The notes below the pieces were generated by a model that saw nothing but the letters and a program-made list of their open reading frames with translations, ran no database searches and was not told the origin of the DNA. Below, one piece after another: positions 1 through 7,083 of a DNA stretch of 7,451 bases. The position numbers and the translations under genes are program-made. The stretch spans positions 2,864 to 10,314 of the forward strand of contig QIAK01000177.1 of the NCBI GenBank assembly GCA_003225515.1. The letters are read 5' to 3'. This DNA is from Acidobacteriota bacterium (lineage in GTDB: Bacteria; Acidobacteriota; Terriglobia; Terriglobales; Acidobacteriaceae). Numbering within the stretch: position 1 is the first letter of the stretch; the number at the start of each line of letters is the position of its first letter.

Positions 1-583
1 TGTGCCCCAGTCCTCCCAACCCGACGATGGCTACGCGCTTGCCCGGGCCTGCCTGCCAGTGCCGCAGCGGCGAATAGAGCGTGATACCGGCGCACAGGAG
101 AGGTGCGCAGGCATCGAGCGGAAGATTCTCCGGCATGCGAAGCACGTAATTTTCATCCACAACGATTCTCTCGGAATAGCCACCATAGGTCGGCGCGCCT
201 TCTTTGTCTCGCGCGTTGTAGGTCCACACCGTGCCTACGCTGCAGTACTGTTCGAGACCTCTTTGGCACTCGGCGCAGGTGCCGCAGGAATCCACGAAGC
301 ATCCCACCCCAACCTTGTCGCCTACTTTGAATTTCGACACCCGCTTCCCAACTGCCGCTACAACTCCCGCGATTTCGTGTCCCGGCACCATGGGGAAGAT
401 CGATTCTTCCTGGTAATCGCTCCACTCATCGCGCGCCTGGTGAATGTCGGAGTGGCAAATGCCACAGTACTTTATATCGATGACGACATCGTGCTCTCGC
501 GATTCACGCCGCTCCAACGAATACGGCGCCAGCGGAACCTTCGGCGCAAGAGCGGCGTAGGCCTTGGTCTTTTTCGTGCTCAT
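1..583 (-). CDS. Zinc-dependent alcohol dehydrogenase, CAD/YahK type (partial, C-terminal part beyond the window)
   Basis: Reading leftwards from the ATG at 583-581, an open frame runs 194 codons to the window edge. It encodes the N-terminal catalytic domain of a medium-chain zinc alcohol dehydrogenase, which reversibly reduces aldehydes to alcohols with NAD(P)H in the cytoplasm. Visible motifs are the catalytic-zinc ligands C43 (CGICHSDIH), H69-E70 (VPGHE) and C164 (LLCAGIT), and the four structural-zinc cysteines C100, C103, C106 and C114. The stretch YSPLRHWQAGPGK leads into the Rossmann motif GLGGLGH (188-194), where the window ends. CGxCHSDxH, DSC..C..C and LLCAGITxYSPLRHW are typical of the cinnamyl alcohol dehydrogenase/YahK branch, usually about 350 residues and NADPH-preferring, so roughly 155 residues are missing. 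A purine-rich GAGAAAGAGAGAG stretch precedes the ATG as a possible ribosome binding site. The gene diverges from the ester hydrolase at 743. Its physiological substrate cannot be read from the sequence. Confidence 0.95.
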   Translation of the reverse strand, partial: MSTKKTKAYAALAPKVPLAPYSLERRESREHDVVIDIKYCGICHSDIHQARDEWSDYQEESIFPMVPGHEIAGVVAAVGKRVSKFKVGDKVGVGCFVDSCGTCAECQRGLEQYCSVGTVWTYNARDKEGAPTYGGYSERIVVDENYVLRMPENLPLDACAPLLCAGITLYSPLRHWQAGPGKRVAIVGLGGLGH

Positions 584-603
584 AATTGCTCTCTCTTTCT
601 CAC

Positions 604-609
604 GTTATA
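604..609 (-). promoter_or_regulatory. Possible -10 element for the alcohol dehydrogenase
   Basis: On the minus strand this reads TATAAC, five of six matches to TATAAT, 20 bases upstream of the dehydrogenase ATG at 583. No convincing -35 box lies 16-18 bases further upstream. The implied 5' leader would be only about 15 bases, just enough for the purine-rich ribosome binding stretch. This is a pattern match only. Confidence 0.25.
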
Positions 610-695
610 AAATGTTGTTACGAATTTGATCGGCTGCGCAAAAAGAAGAGATCTTCAGGAATATGTAACAGTTCCCCATAGAGTGCCATACGTTA

Positions 696-701
696 TATAC
701 T
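696..701 (+). promoter_or_regulatory. Possible -10 element for the ester hydrolase
   Basis: TATACT matches TATAAT at five of six positions and sits about 40 bases upstream of the preferred GTG start at 743. The sequence 16-18 bases further upstream (around TTCCCC, 672-677) is a poor -35 box. Transcription would begin near 708 and give a leader of about 35 bases. If real, it rules out translation from the upstream TTG at 626. Confidence 0.25.
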
Positions 702-730
702 TCGCGCTTCAGTTCAAATCAATAATGCTC

Positions 731-738
731 GGAGGGAG
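731..738 (+). promoter_or_regulatory. Strong Shine-Dalgarno sequence that decides the hydrolase start
   Basis: GGAGGGAG contains a full GGAGG core (731-735) placed 7 bases before the GTG at 743. It is the strongest ribosome binding site in the window. It lies downstream of the alternative in-frame TTG (626) and ATG (725), which argues that neither of those is the main start. Confidence 0.75.
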
Positions 739-742
739 CCTT

Positions 743-2650
743 GTGCGTTCATCCATCCTGCGTTTCTGTTCGTGTGTGCCCATCGTGATGACGATTGCGA
801 TTTCGATTGCGGGGTCAGGTCTCGCACAGCAGACGCCACCGCAGCCGGCGGCGAAGCCCCTTTTCAAACTCCAGGAAGTGATGATTCCCGTCCGCGATGG
901 AGTTCACCTCCAGACGGCGATCCTCACTCCTGTCGACCAGCAAGGGCCGCTGCCCATCCTGTTCCGCCGTACGCCCTACGGCGTTCCCGAAAAATCACCC
1001 GAGCAGATCCCCGCCTCGTTTAAAGAACTCATGCAGGATGGATACATCCTCGTCTTCCAGAATCTGCGCGGACGTTTCAAATCTGAGGGTGTATTCAATC
1101 TCTCGTCGTGGGTCGACCTGAAAGATCCTAAAGCTACCAACGAGACGACCGACGCTTACGATTCTATCGATTGGTTGCTGAAAAACGTTCCCAACAATAA
1201 CGGGAAGGTTGGCATGTTCGGCGTTTCCTACGATGGATTGACGACTGCACTGACGCTGCTTCATCCGCATCCGGCGCTCATGGCCATCAGCGAGCAGGCC
1301 TCGCCGGTGGATCAGTGGATGAATGATGACGATCACCGATATGGTGCATTACGAGAGAGCTACGACTTTGAATATGCGGTCATGGAGCAGTCCGACAAGA
1401 ATAAGAACACGCATTTTGATTTCGAAACCTACGATACCTTTCAGTGGTACCTCAATCTGGGTCCGCTCTCGAATATCAATGACAAGTATCTTCACGGATC
1501 TATTCCTTATTGGAATTCCAGCGTCGAACATCCTGACTACGACGATTTCTGGAAAAAAGAAGCGTGGGTCAGGCAACTTCACGCCTCCTCCGTACCAAAT
1601 TTGAATGTCGCTGGGTTCTGGGATCAGGAAGATCCGTGGGGTCCATGGCAGATTTTCCGCCACGCCGAAGAGAACGATCCGCAGCACACGAATTTCATGG
1701 TTGCCGGGCCGTGGTACCACGGCGAGTGGCAAACAGACAAAGCAGACAGTATTGGCCTGATTCCATTCGGAGGGCATGAGACCGCGCGCGAGTTCCGCGA
1801 GAATATCGAAGCGCCGTTCTTCCGGTACTACCTGCATGGAAAAGGTGAAAAGCCCGCGTGGCAAGCCAGTACATTTCAGAGCGGATCGAACACCTGGCGC
1901 ACTTACCAGGCATGGCCGCCGAAGCAAGCCAAGACCACAAAGTTATATCTGCACGCCAATGGAACGCTCTCTTTGAGAGCTCCGAACGCGAGCGAGCAAC
2001 CTTATCGTGAATACGTCTCCGATCCCGCGAGTCCAGTTCCATACCGCCAGCGTCCGATTTCGCCGACGTATCCGGCGGGAGACTGGCGCACATGGGAAGT
2101 GGCCGACCAGCGCTTTGTCGATAATCGCCCGGATGTTCTGTCATTCACCAGCCAAGCGCTCGAGCACGATCTCACCATCACCGGCCCGCTGGCGGCGAAT
2201 CTCTACGCATCAACTTCTGGAAGTGACAGTGATTTCGTTGTCAAGTTGATCGATGTCTATCCCCAGGACGCGCAAAAAAATGCCTGGAATCCTGACGACG
2301 GCCCAAAGCCTGGCCAATACGCTCAGTCTTTGAATGGCTACGAACTTCCCATTGCAATGGAAGTTCGCCGCGGACGATACCTCGCTAATTACGAGAAACC
2401 ATCTCCACTAACGGCAAACAAACCGACGGAGTGGAATGTTCCCCTGCGCGATCACGATCACGTGTTTCTGAAAGGGCATCGCATCATGGTGCAGATTCAA
2501 TCAACCTGGTTTCCCGTGATCGATCGGAATCCGCAAAAATTCGTTCCCAGTATTTATAAGGCGACCGCAGCGGATTTCGTTTCCGCCACGCAGCGTATTT
2601 ATTGCTCTCCGGAAATGCCTTCGTACCTTGCGTTGCCGGTCATGCCTTAG
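743..2650 (+). CDS. Exported CocE/NonD-family hydrolase, probable alpha-amino acid ester hydrolase (S15/X-Pro dipeptidyl-peptidase fold)
   Basis: The product is 635 residues from the GTG at 743, chosen because GGAGG precedes it and a classic signal peptide follows: charged start, hydrophobic core, likely cleavage after A28 in SGLA-QQ. The enzyme should act outside the cytoplasm. An alpha/beta-hydrolase domain (about 35-330) carries RRTPYG (Y79, likely oxyanion hole), nucleophile S162 in GVSYDG, acid D294 in FWDQED and H326 in GPWYHG. The C-terminal part (about 335-635) resembles the jelly-roll PepX_C domain of cocaine esterase and X-Pro dipeptidyl peptidases. Beyond the triad it keeps D196 (WMNDDD), E296 and D297, which match the carboxylate cluster binding the substrate's alpha-amino group in alpha-amino acid ester hydrolases, and it shares their RNPQ motif near the C-terminus. 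Length fits that family (about 640). It could instead be a general amino-acid ester or dipeptide hydrolase. The neighbouring dehydrogenase is divergent. Confidence 0.93.
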   Translation: MRSSILRFCSCVPIVMTIAISIAGSGLAQQTPPQPAAKPLFKLQEVMIPVRDGVHLQTAILTPVDQQGPLPILFRRTPYGVPEKSPEQIPASFKELMQDGYILVFQNLRGRFKSEGVFNLSSWVDLKDPKATNETTDAYDSIDWLLKNVPNNNGKVGMFGVSYDGLTTALTLLHPHPALMAISEQASPVDQWMNDDDHRYGALRESYDFEYAVMEQSDKNKNTHFDFETYDTFQWYLNLGPLSNINDKYLHGSIPYWNSSVEHPDYDDFWKKEAWVRQLHASSVPNLNVAGFWDQEDPWGPWQIFRHAEENDPQHTNFMVAGPWYHGEWQTDKADSIGLIPFGGHETAREFRENIEAPFFRYYLHGKGEKPAWQASTFQSGSNTWRTYQAWPPKQAKTTKLYLHANGTLSLRAPNASEQPYREYVSDPASPVPYRQRPISPTYPAGDWRTWEVADQRFVDNRPDVLSFTSQALEHDLTITGPLAANLYASTSGSDSDFVVKLIDVYPQDAQKNAWNPDDGPKPGQYAQSLNGYELPIAMEVRRGRYLANYEKPSPLTANKPTEWNVPLRDHDHVFLKGHRIMVQIQSTWFPVIDRNPQKFVPSIYKATAADFVSATQRIYCSPEMPSYLALPVMP

Positions 2651-2743
2651 GGCGTTCTTCGGTAGTGGAGTAGTTTTGGGCGCCGGGTAGCTTAGTTGGG
2701 GAGGAACTCCCTGACAGGTTCGGGGCGATGTCGAGGGGCACGG

Positions 2744-2862
2744 GGTCCTTCGACTCCGCGCGCTCATTCGAGTTGGAGCGAAAAAAGGCCCAAGACAGTT
2801 TTGCCATTCCGAGCGGAGCGAGATCGTTCGCGACGCGAAAGAACTTGCGCAGTCGAGGACCT
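2744..2862. repeat. Degenerate intergenic palindromic repeat (bounded by imperfect inverted arms)
   Basis: Between the two convergent genes, GGTCCTTCGACTCCGCGC (2744-2761) is the imperfect reverse complement of GCGCAGTCGAGGACCT (2847-2862). Inside are two near-copies of one short word: CATTCGAGTTGGAGCGA (2765-2781) and CATTCCGAGCGGAGCGA (2805-2821). A small palindrome, TTCGCGACGCGAA, lies at about 2826-2838. The CATTCCGAGCGGAGCGAG core resembles noncoding repeats I recall from acidobacterial genomes. No transposase, clear target-site duplication or coding frame is associated. The element looks like a decayed intergenic repeat, possibly two overlapping copies in opposite orientation. Confidence 0.5.
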
Positions 2863-2877
2863 GCTGTCCCGGGCCTT
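2781..2877 (-). terminator. Long-stem hairpin with U6 tail after the aminopeptidase, possible terminator
   Basis: In the minus-strand transcript, about 20 bases after the aminopeptidase stop, GGCCCGGGACAG (2875-2864) can pair with CUGUCUUGGGCC (2798-2787). That gives 12 continuous pairs including two G-U wobbles, followed directly by six U (2786-2781). This is the layout of an intrinsic terminator, but the enclosed segment is about 65 bases, far longer than a normal loop, so internal folding (2826-2838 can form a hairpin) would have to bring the arms together. On the plus strand the two G-U pairs become A-C mismatches and only TT follows, so the structure favours the minus strand. Confidence 0.45.
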
Positions 2878-2897
2878 GGCTCAGATCGCGACGCCCT

Positions 2898-5516
2898 CTA
2901 CTTCCCGCCGGCATTGCCATGCTGCCCCAGCCAGGAGGCCAACTGCGGCTCCTGCCGAGACTTCAACTCGATGCAGTTATTGATTCTCTCGATGGATTGT
3001 TTGTAAGTACGTTCTGCTGCGGCGACCTTGTGTGCGGAGAAGAACTCCGTTACCTGATCGCGCATTCCAGCGTCGCAGAAAACACCTGTCGCCCCCACCA
3101 CCTGGGCACTGGCGAACGGTCCACCGGCTTTTTCCACTTCTGGCCAATGCTGGCGCACAAAATTCCAGGCGAGATCGCGGCCAGCAGGGTTTCTTATCAC
3201 ACTAGTGATCACACCCAGCGCGTCCTGCGATCGCACTTCCGGAGAAATCGCAAATTCCAAGGTGCGTTGCAATAACTTCGGATCTTCAAACTGAGGCAAA
3301 GTATAGAGATAGTTGTAATAGAGTTCCGGCGACTTCGGATTCTTGATGGCCGCAAGCACACGATCGTAAAACGAGGAGTCTCCATTTAGTGCGCTAAGCG
3401 AGAGGGCAGTGGAAGCAAGGTCAGTATCCACCGAATCCGGATCAGACAAAGCTTTGTCTGCAAGTTGTCTCGCTTTTTCGAGAGTCTCCGGATCACGTGC
3501 GTCATACCCCAGTGCCTGGAAAAGCTGCGCTCGCATAGGCTTCTGTTCGTCGCTTTCCCCGGCTTTCGGCTCGTAGCCAACTTCCTTCATCGCGGGAGTC
3601 AAATACTGGCGCAGCCAATTGCGGAATTGATCCCGATCCTTATCGCTCACCAGGTAGCGGTCAATAAAGTCGAATCCCCCCAGCAGACCTTCCACTACCG
3701 CGCGATTGCGATCCGATTTCAACCCTTGCGCGAATGCGAGGTAATCGCCGACCGGCTGTTGGCCAACACGTACGGATGCCCAAATGTCGTTTTTCACAAC
3801 GATGCGCTCCGCCGGAGTAAGCTTCGACTCCGCATCGCTGGCCAGGGCTCGGATCGCATCCGGCTGGTAGCCCGTTCTGTAATAGCCCGTCGCGCCCGCA
3901 TTCGTCAGAACCCAAGTCGAGCAGCCCGGCAATGTAAAACTCTCCTCTTTCTTGGTCAGGAGTTCGCATTTCACAGTCTTGCCGGTGGCCGATCCTCGCA
4001 GGCAAAGCGGAATCTCCCAGAGCTGATCATTGTTCGCCTCGAACTTCGAGCGGTCAAAGTAATATCGCCGCTGATCCAGTGTGACGTTGGTGGAGTTCCC
4101 CGAGCATTGCGCCTTGACGTTTATGATCGGAGCTCCCGACTGTTTGACCCATGTCGGCATTACCCTATCGACAGGTTTTTTAGATGTCTGCGCCTGTGCT
4201 CCCCAGAAATCTTCGGCGGTTGCATTCGCGTACTGATGTTCTTTCAAGTACGCATTCACGCCGGCACGGAATGTTTGTTCGCCAAGATATGCTTCCAGCA
4301 TGCGCAGCACCGATGCGGCCTTGCCATAAGCGATGCCATCGAACAGTTCTTGAATCTGCGCCGGAGTTTCGGCTGCCTGATGGATAGGTCGCGTGTTGGC
4401 CAGCGAATCAGTGTTCAGAGTTCCGCCGGTTCCGCTCACGTCGTCCAGATCGTAATTCCACTCGGGTTTCCACTTTGCGACGGGCTTGGATGACATCCAT
4501 GTGGCAAACCCTTCATTCAGCCAGATGTCGTCCCACCATTTCATCGTTACGAGGTCGCCAAACCACTGGTGCGCCATCTCATGGGCAATCACACTGGCGA
4601 TCGTCTTTTTTAGATCCACCGAGCCTTGCTTCTCGTCGATCAGCAGGATGACTTCACGGAAGGTAATGCATCCTGTATTTTCCATTGCGCCCGCGGAAAA
4701 ATCCGGAAGCCCGATCAGGTCCAGCTTTCCGTATGGATACTTGATTCCGAAATATTTATCGTAATAGCCCAGAATGTATTCAGCAGCCTCCAGCGCGAAC
4801 TTACCCATTTCTTTTTTGCCGGGCGTGCTGTAGATGCGGATCGGCACGCCATCTGCAGCGCCCTCGATGTACTCAAAATGTCCCACCACCAGCGCCGCCA
4901 GGTAAGAGGACATCTTCGCGGTAGTGGCAAATTTAATCGTATGTTTGTTATCGGGACCCGCGGTATCGGACACGACCTTCTGATTGGAGATTGCAACCTG
5001 GTCTTTGTCCGCAACCGCAGAGATGTCGAACGTTGCCTTGTAATCGGGTTCGTCAAACGACGGAAACGCCCGCCGTGCATCCGTGGCTTCGAACTGTGTG
5101 GCCGCGTACTTGCGTCCTTTGTCGTCCTTGCCCAGATATAGCCCGCGCATCTCGTTGTTGAGAATGCCGGTGTAAGTGACGTGTATGGTGGCAGATCCGG
5201 CAGGGAGCGGCTTCTCAACGCTCAGCACCGCCATTTCTTTTTCTTTGTCGGGCGTGACCTTCGCCTTTTGCGTGGCGCCGCCGCTCGTGATAGTGACCTC
5301 GTGAAAATCGATGTCGACCGCGTTTAAGGTGATCTCCGGCGTCGACTTCAGCAGGTGGAGCGAAATCGTTTCATCGCCCTCAAACCTTGCCTTATCGAGA
5401 TCAGGTGTGAAGGTCAGCTTGTAATTGTCCGGACGGGCAATCTCGGGCAGGCGCTGCGCAGCTGCCAAAGAAATTGTCAGCACGAGAAAGGTCATGACTG
5501 CGAATATTCTTTTCAT
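2898..5516 (-). CDS. Exported M1-family zinc aminopeptidase (aminopeptidase N-like)
   Basis: This 872-residue protein starts at ATG 5516, with GAGG four bases upstream (5524-5521). It opens with a signal peptide of about 20 residues (MKRIFAVMTF..., ending SLAAA-Q), so it acts in the periplasm or outside the cell. M1 enzymes remove N-terminal amino acids from peptides using one zinc ion. All hallmarks are present: exopeptidase motif GAMEN (276-280), zinc motif HEMAH (312-316) with third ligand E335 (NEG) at the canonical spacing, general base E313, and catalytic Y397 in AYGKAASVLRML. An N-terminal beta-domain (about 25-210) precedes the catalytic domain (to about 450), followed by a beta-sandwich and an alpha-helical ERAP1-like C-terminal domain. 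Length matches the family and nothing is broken. It lies downstream of hutI on the same strand after a 112-base gap, so co-transcription is possible but not shown. Substrate preference cannot be deduced. Confidence 0.96.
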   Translation of the reverse strand: MKRIFAVMTFLVLTISLAAAQRLPEIARPDNYKLTFTPDLDKARFEGDETISLHLLKSTPEITLNAVDIDFHEVTITSGGATQKAKVTPDKEKEMAVLSVEKPLPAGSATIHVTYTGILNNEMRGLYLGKDDKGRKYAATQFEATDARRAFPSFDEPDYKATFDISAVADKDQVAISNQKVVSDTAGPDNKHTIKFATTAKMSSYLAALVVGHFEYIEGAADGVPIRIYSTPGKKEMGKFALEAAEYILGYYDKYFGIKYPYGKLDLIGLPDFSAGAMENTGCITFREVILLIDEKQGSVDLKKTIASVIAHEMAHQWFGDLVTMKWWDDIWLNEGFATWMSSKPVAKWKPEWNYDLDDVSGTGGTLNTDSLANTRPIHQAAETPAQIQELFDGIAYGKAASVLRMLEAYLGEQTFRAGVNAYLKEHQYANATAEDFWGAQAQTSKKPVDRVMPTWVKQSGAPIINVKAQCSGNSTNVTLDQRRYYFDRSKFEANNDQLWEIPLCLRGSATGKTVKCELLTKKEESFTLPGCSTWVLTNAGATGYYRTGYQPDAIRALASDAESKLTPAERIVVKNDIWASVRVGQQPVGDYLAFAQGLKSDRNRAVVEGLLGGFDFIDRYLVSDKDRDQFRNWLRQYLTPAMKEVGYEPKAGESDEQKPMRAQLFQALGYDARDPETLEKARQLADKALSDPDSVDTDLASTALSLSALNGDSSFYDRVLAAIKNPKSPELYYNYLYTLPQFEDPKLLQRTLEFAISPEVRSQDALGVITSVIRNPAGRDLAWNFVRQHWPEVEKAGGPFASAQVVGATGVFCDAGMRDQVTEFFSAHKVAAAERTYKQSIERINNCIELKSRQEPQLASWLGQHGNAGGK

Positions 5517-5574
5517 AAGTCCTCAGGTAATTAGATCGGATTATTTCCTGGCCTTGGATATGGGTTCGAAAGTT

Positions 5575-5621
5575 CTGCAGGCACACGCGCCCCTCTGCAG
5601 TTCAATACGGATGGTGATCCG
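5575..5621 (-). other. Two short hairpins between hutI and the aminopeptidase
   Basis: Eight bases beyond the hutI stop, CGGAT-CACC-ATCCG (5621-5608 on the minus strand) is a perfect 5-bp stem with a 4-base loop. A little further on, two CTGCAG words (5600-5595 and 5580-5575) can pair as a 6-bp stem around a 14-base interior. Neither is followed by a U run on the minus strand; the run of T lies before the first stem. They are therefore not good intrinsic terminators. They could be mRNA processing or stability elements between co-transcribed genes, or chance. Confidence 0.3.
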
Positions 5622-5628
5622 AAAAAGT

Positions 5629-6924
5629 TCATTTGGTGGATGTAACTACTCCATTCAAAATCGTCATCGAACAGTGGTTGGCGCCGAACCAGTACGGGAT
5701 TTCGCGATAATCGTTAACATCAAATACGGCTAAATCCGCACCTTTTCCGGGTTCGATGCTCCCCTTCCGTTCGGCGACGCGCAGCGCCCATGCGCCGTTG
5801 ATCGTTGCCGCTGATACTGCTTCGGCCGGAGACATTTTCATATGCGTGCAGGCTAACGACATCGCCATTGGCATGCTGATCGTCGGTGACGTGCCGGGAT
5901 TGTAGTCTGTCGCCAGTGCCACCGGCACACCGGCGTCGATCAAACGCCGCGCGTCAGGATACTTCTTCAGTCCCAGAAAATAGTTAGCTCCAGGCACCAG
6001 CGTAGCCAAAGTATCGCGCTTCGCCAATTCCAGGACGTCGTCGTCACTCACGTGATCCATGTGATCAAAGGAGGCCGGATTAAATTGCAGGAAGCGCGTG
6101 AGATCCGTCTCTGAAAGTTGGCCCATATGAGCGCGTACGCTCAGCCCTTCTCTCTTACTTGCTGCAAAGACCTGTTCTGTTTGCTCGGGAGTAAACGCTC
6201 CTTTATCGCAGAACACATCCACGAATTGGGCAAGCTTCCGCCGGGCCGCTCGTGGAATCATCTCTTTACAGACGAGCTCAACATACTTTTGTGAGCACCC
6301 CTGAAACTCCTTCGGCACTACGTGGGCTCCGAGCAAGGTAGCGATCACGGTTCCCGGCCAGCGTGATGCCGCCTCCTTGATCGCTTCCAGTGACTTCAGT
6401 TCTGACTCAACGGTCAGACCATAGCCTGACTTGGCCTCCACCGTGGTGGTGCCGTGCGCGGCCATCGCTTCCAAGGCGGTGACTACTTTCGAGGCGAGTG
6501 CTGCCTTGGCCGTTTTACGAACGCCATCCAGGCTTGATCGGATTCCGCCGCCCGCGGCCGCAATTTCTTCGTAGGAAGCGCCCTCAATTCGCTTTTCGAA
6601 ATCGACCAGGCGGGGCTCGGTGAAGACCGGATGGGTGTGCGAATCCACAAACCCAGGTAGAACTACTTTGCCCGCACAATCGACTTCGGTGACCATGCGG
6701 CGATTTCGTTTCAGCCAGGGATCGCGGAGCGCGTCTTTCGTCGTTCCCACGGAGACGATCCGGCCGGCCAGACATAGCACCGCACCGCCGGTGATAATCC
6801 CGAGATCTTTCAGCGCGTGACCGCGGCGAGGGCCCGCTTCCGTTTTGGCGGCATGCAACGTGAGGAGCTGGCCAATGTTGGCCAGCAGCACTGCTTTTTG
6901 AGATCTTGCTTTCGCGAGGCTCAC
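5629..6924 (-). CDS. hutI: Imidazolonepropionase
   Basis: HutI hydrolyses 4-imidazolone-5-propanoate to N-formimino-L-glutamate, the third step of histidine degradation, in the cytoplasm. The 431-residue product is an amidohydrolase-superfamily TIM barrel with metal ligands H96 and H98 (DSHTHPVF), H266 (RAHMGQL) and D340 (ATDYNPGTSPT). It also has KSGYGL (165-170), GAHVVP (199-204), DVFCDKGAF and H288 in FDHMDHVSD. All align in order with characterised HutI, which is typically 405-425 residues. Q269 occupies the place of a substrate-contacting Glu in the Bacillus subtilis enzyme; I recall Gln there in other HutI proteins, so this is not a defect. The start is GTG at 6924 with only a weak ribosome binding site. 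The segment before VLLANIGQLLTL then has the length seen in B. subtilis HutI. GTG at 6891 is an alternative, and no ATG is available until residue 77. It follows hutU on the same strand. Confidence 0.97.
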   Translation of the reverse strand: MSLAKARSQKAVLLANIGQLLTLHAAKTEAGPRRGHALKDLGIITGGAVLCLAGRIVSVGTTKDALRDPWLKRNRRMVTEVDCAGKVVLPGFVDSHTHPVFTEPRLVDFEKRIEGASYEEIAAAGGGIRSSLDGVRKTAKAALASKVVTALEAMAAHGTTTVEAKSGYGLTVESELKSLEAIKEAASRWPGTVIATLLGAHVVPKEFQGCSQKYVELVCKEMIPRAARRKLAQFVDVFCDKGAFTPEQTEQVFAASKREGLSVRAHMGQLSETDLTRFLQFNPASFDHMDHVSDDDVLELAKRDTLATLVPGANYFLGLKKYPDARRLIDAGVPVALATDYNPGTSPTISMPMAMSLACTHMKMSPAEAVSAATINGAWALRVAERKGSIEPGKGADLAVFDVNDYREIPYWFGANHCSMTILNGVVTSTK

Positions 6925-7030
6925 GAGTGCTTTCAGTCTAGCAGCAGCGCTGTTATCCGAGAGAATTGGGGAGAGCCGGGTATCCGGTTAAGTGTTTTTG
7001 ATGTTCCGGCGAGAAGTGAAAGATTTTAAC

Positions 7031-7082
7031 CGCAGAGGGCGCAGAAAAAACACGCAGAGAAAACCAGATTGAGAAACGCAGA
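7031..7082. repeat. Four copies of CGCAGA between hutU and hutI
   Basis: CGCAGA occurs at 7031-7036, 7040-7045, 7053-7058 and 7077-7082, three of them within 28 bases, in the A/G-rich stretch immediately after the hutU stop. The spacing is irregular (9, 13 and 24 bases), so it is not a clean tandem array. It looks like degenerate low-complexity intergenic sequence. In the hut transcript it would read as UCUGCG in a pyrimidine-rich leader between the two genes. No function is evident. Confidence 0.5.
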
Positions 7083-7083
7083 A

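Noticed and set aside
2..610. 202-residue plus-strand open frame
   Set aside because: It is antisense to the alcohol dehydrogenase, whose zinc-ligand and Rossmann motifs are unmistakable. The plus-strand product has no recognisable motif.
626..742. In-frame extension of the ester hydrolase to TTG 626 or ATG 725
   Set aside because: The extra residues would sit in front of a normal signal peptide, and GGAGGGAG (731-738) lies downstream of both candidates at ideal spacing for GTG 743.
2699..2711. GGGAG-GAA-CTCCC hairpin after the ester hydrolase as its terminator
   Set aside because: The stem has only 5 pairs and no U run follows on either strand.
3465..4493. 342-residue plus-strand open frame inside the aminopeptidase gene
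   Set aside because: It is antisense to the M1 catalytic and middle domains and has no recognisable family or ribosome binding site. Long shadow frames are common opposite GC-rich genes.
6976..6987. CCGG-GTAT-CCGG palindrome between hutU and hutI as an operator or terminator
   Set aside because: A 4-bp self-complementary stem is expected by chance in GC-rich DNA. It has no U tail on the minus strand and no partner site.
7023..7028. TAAAAT on the minus strand as an internal hutI promoter
   Set aside because: No -35-like sequence lies at proper spacing, and the surrounding low-complexity A/T-rich stretch makes such matches likely by chance.
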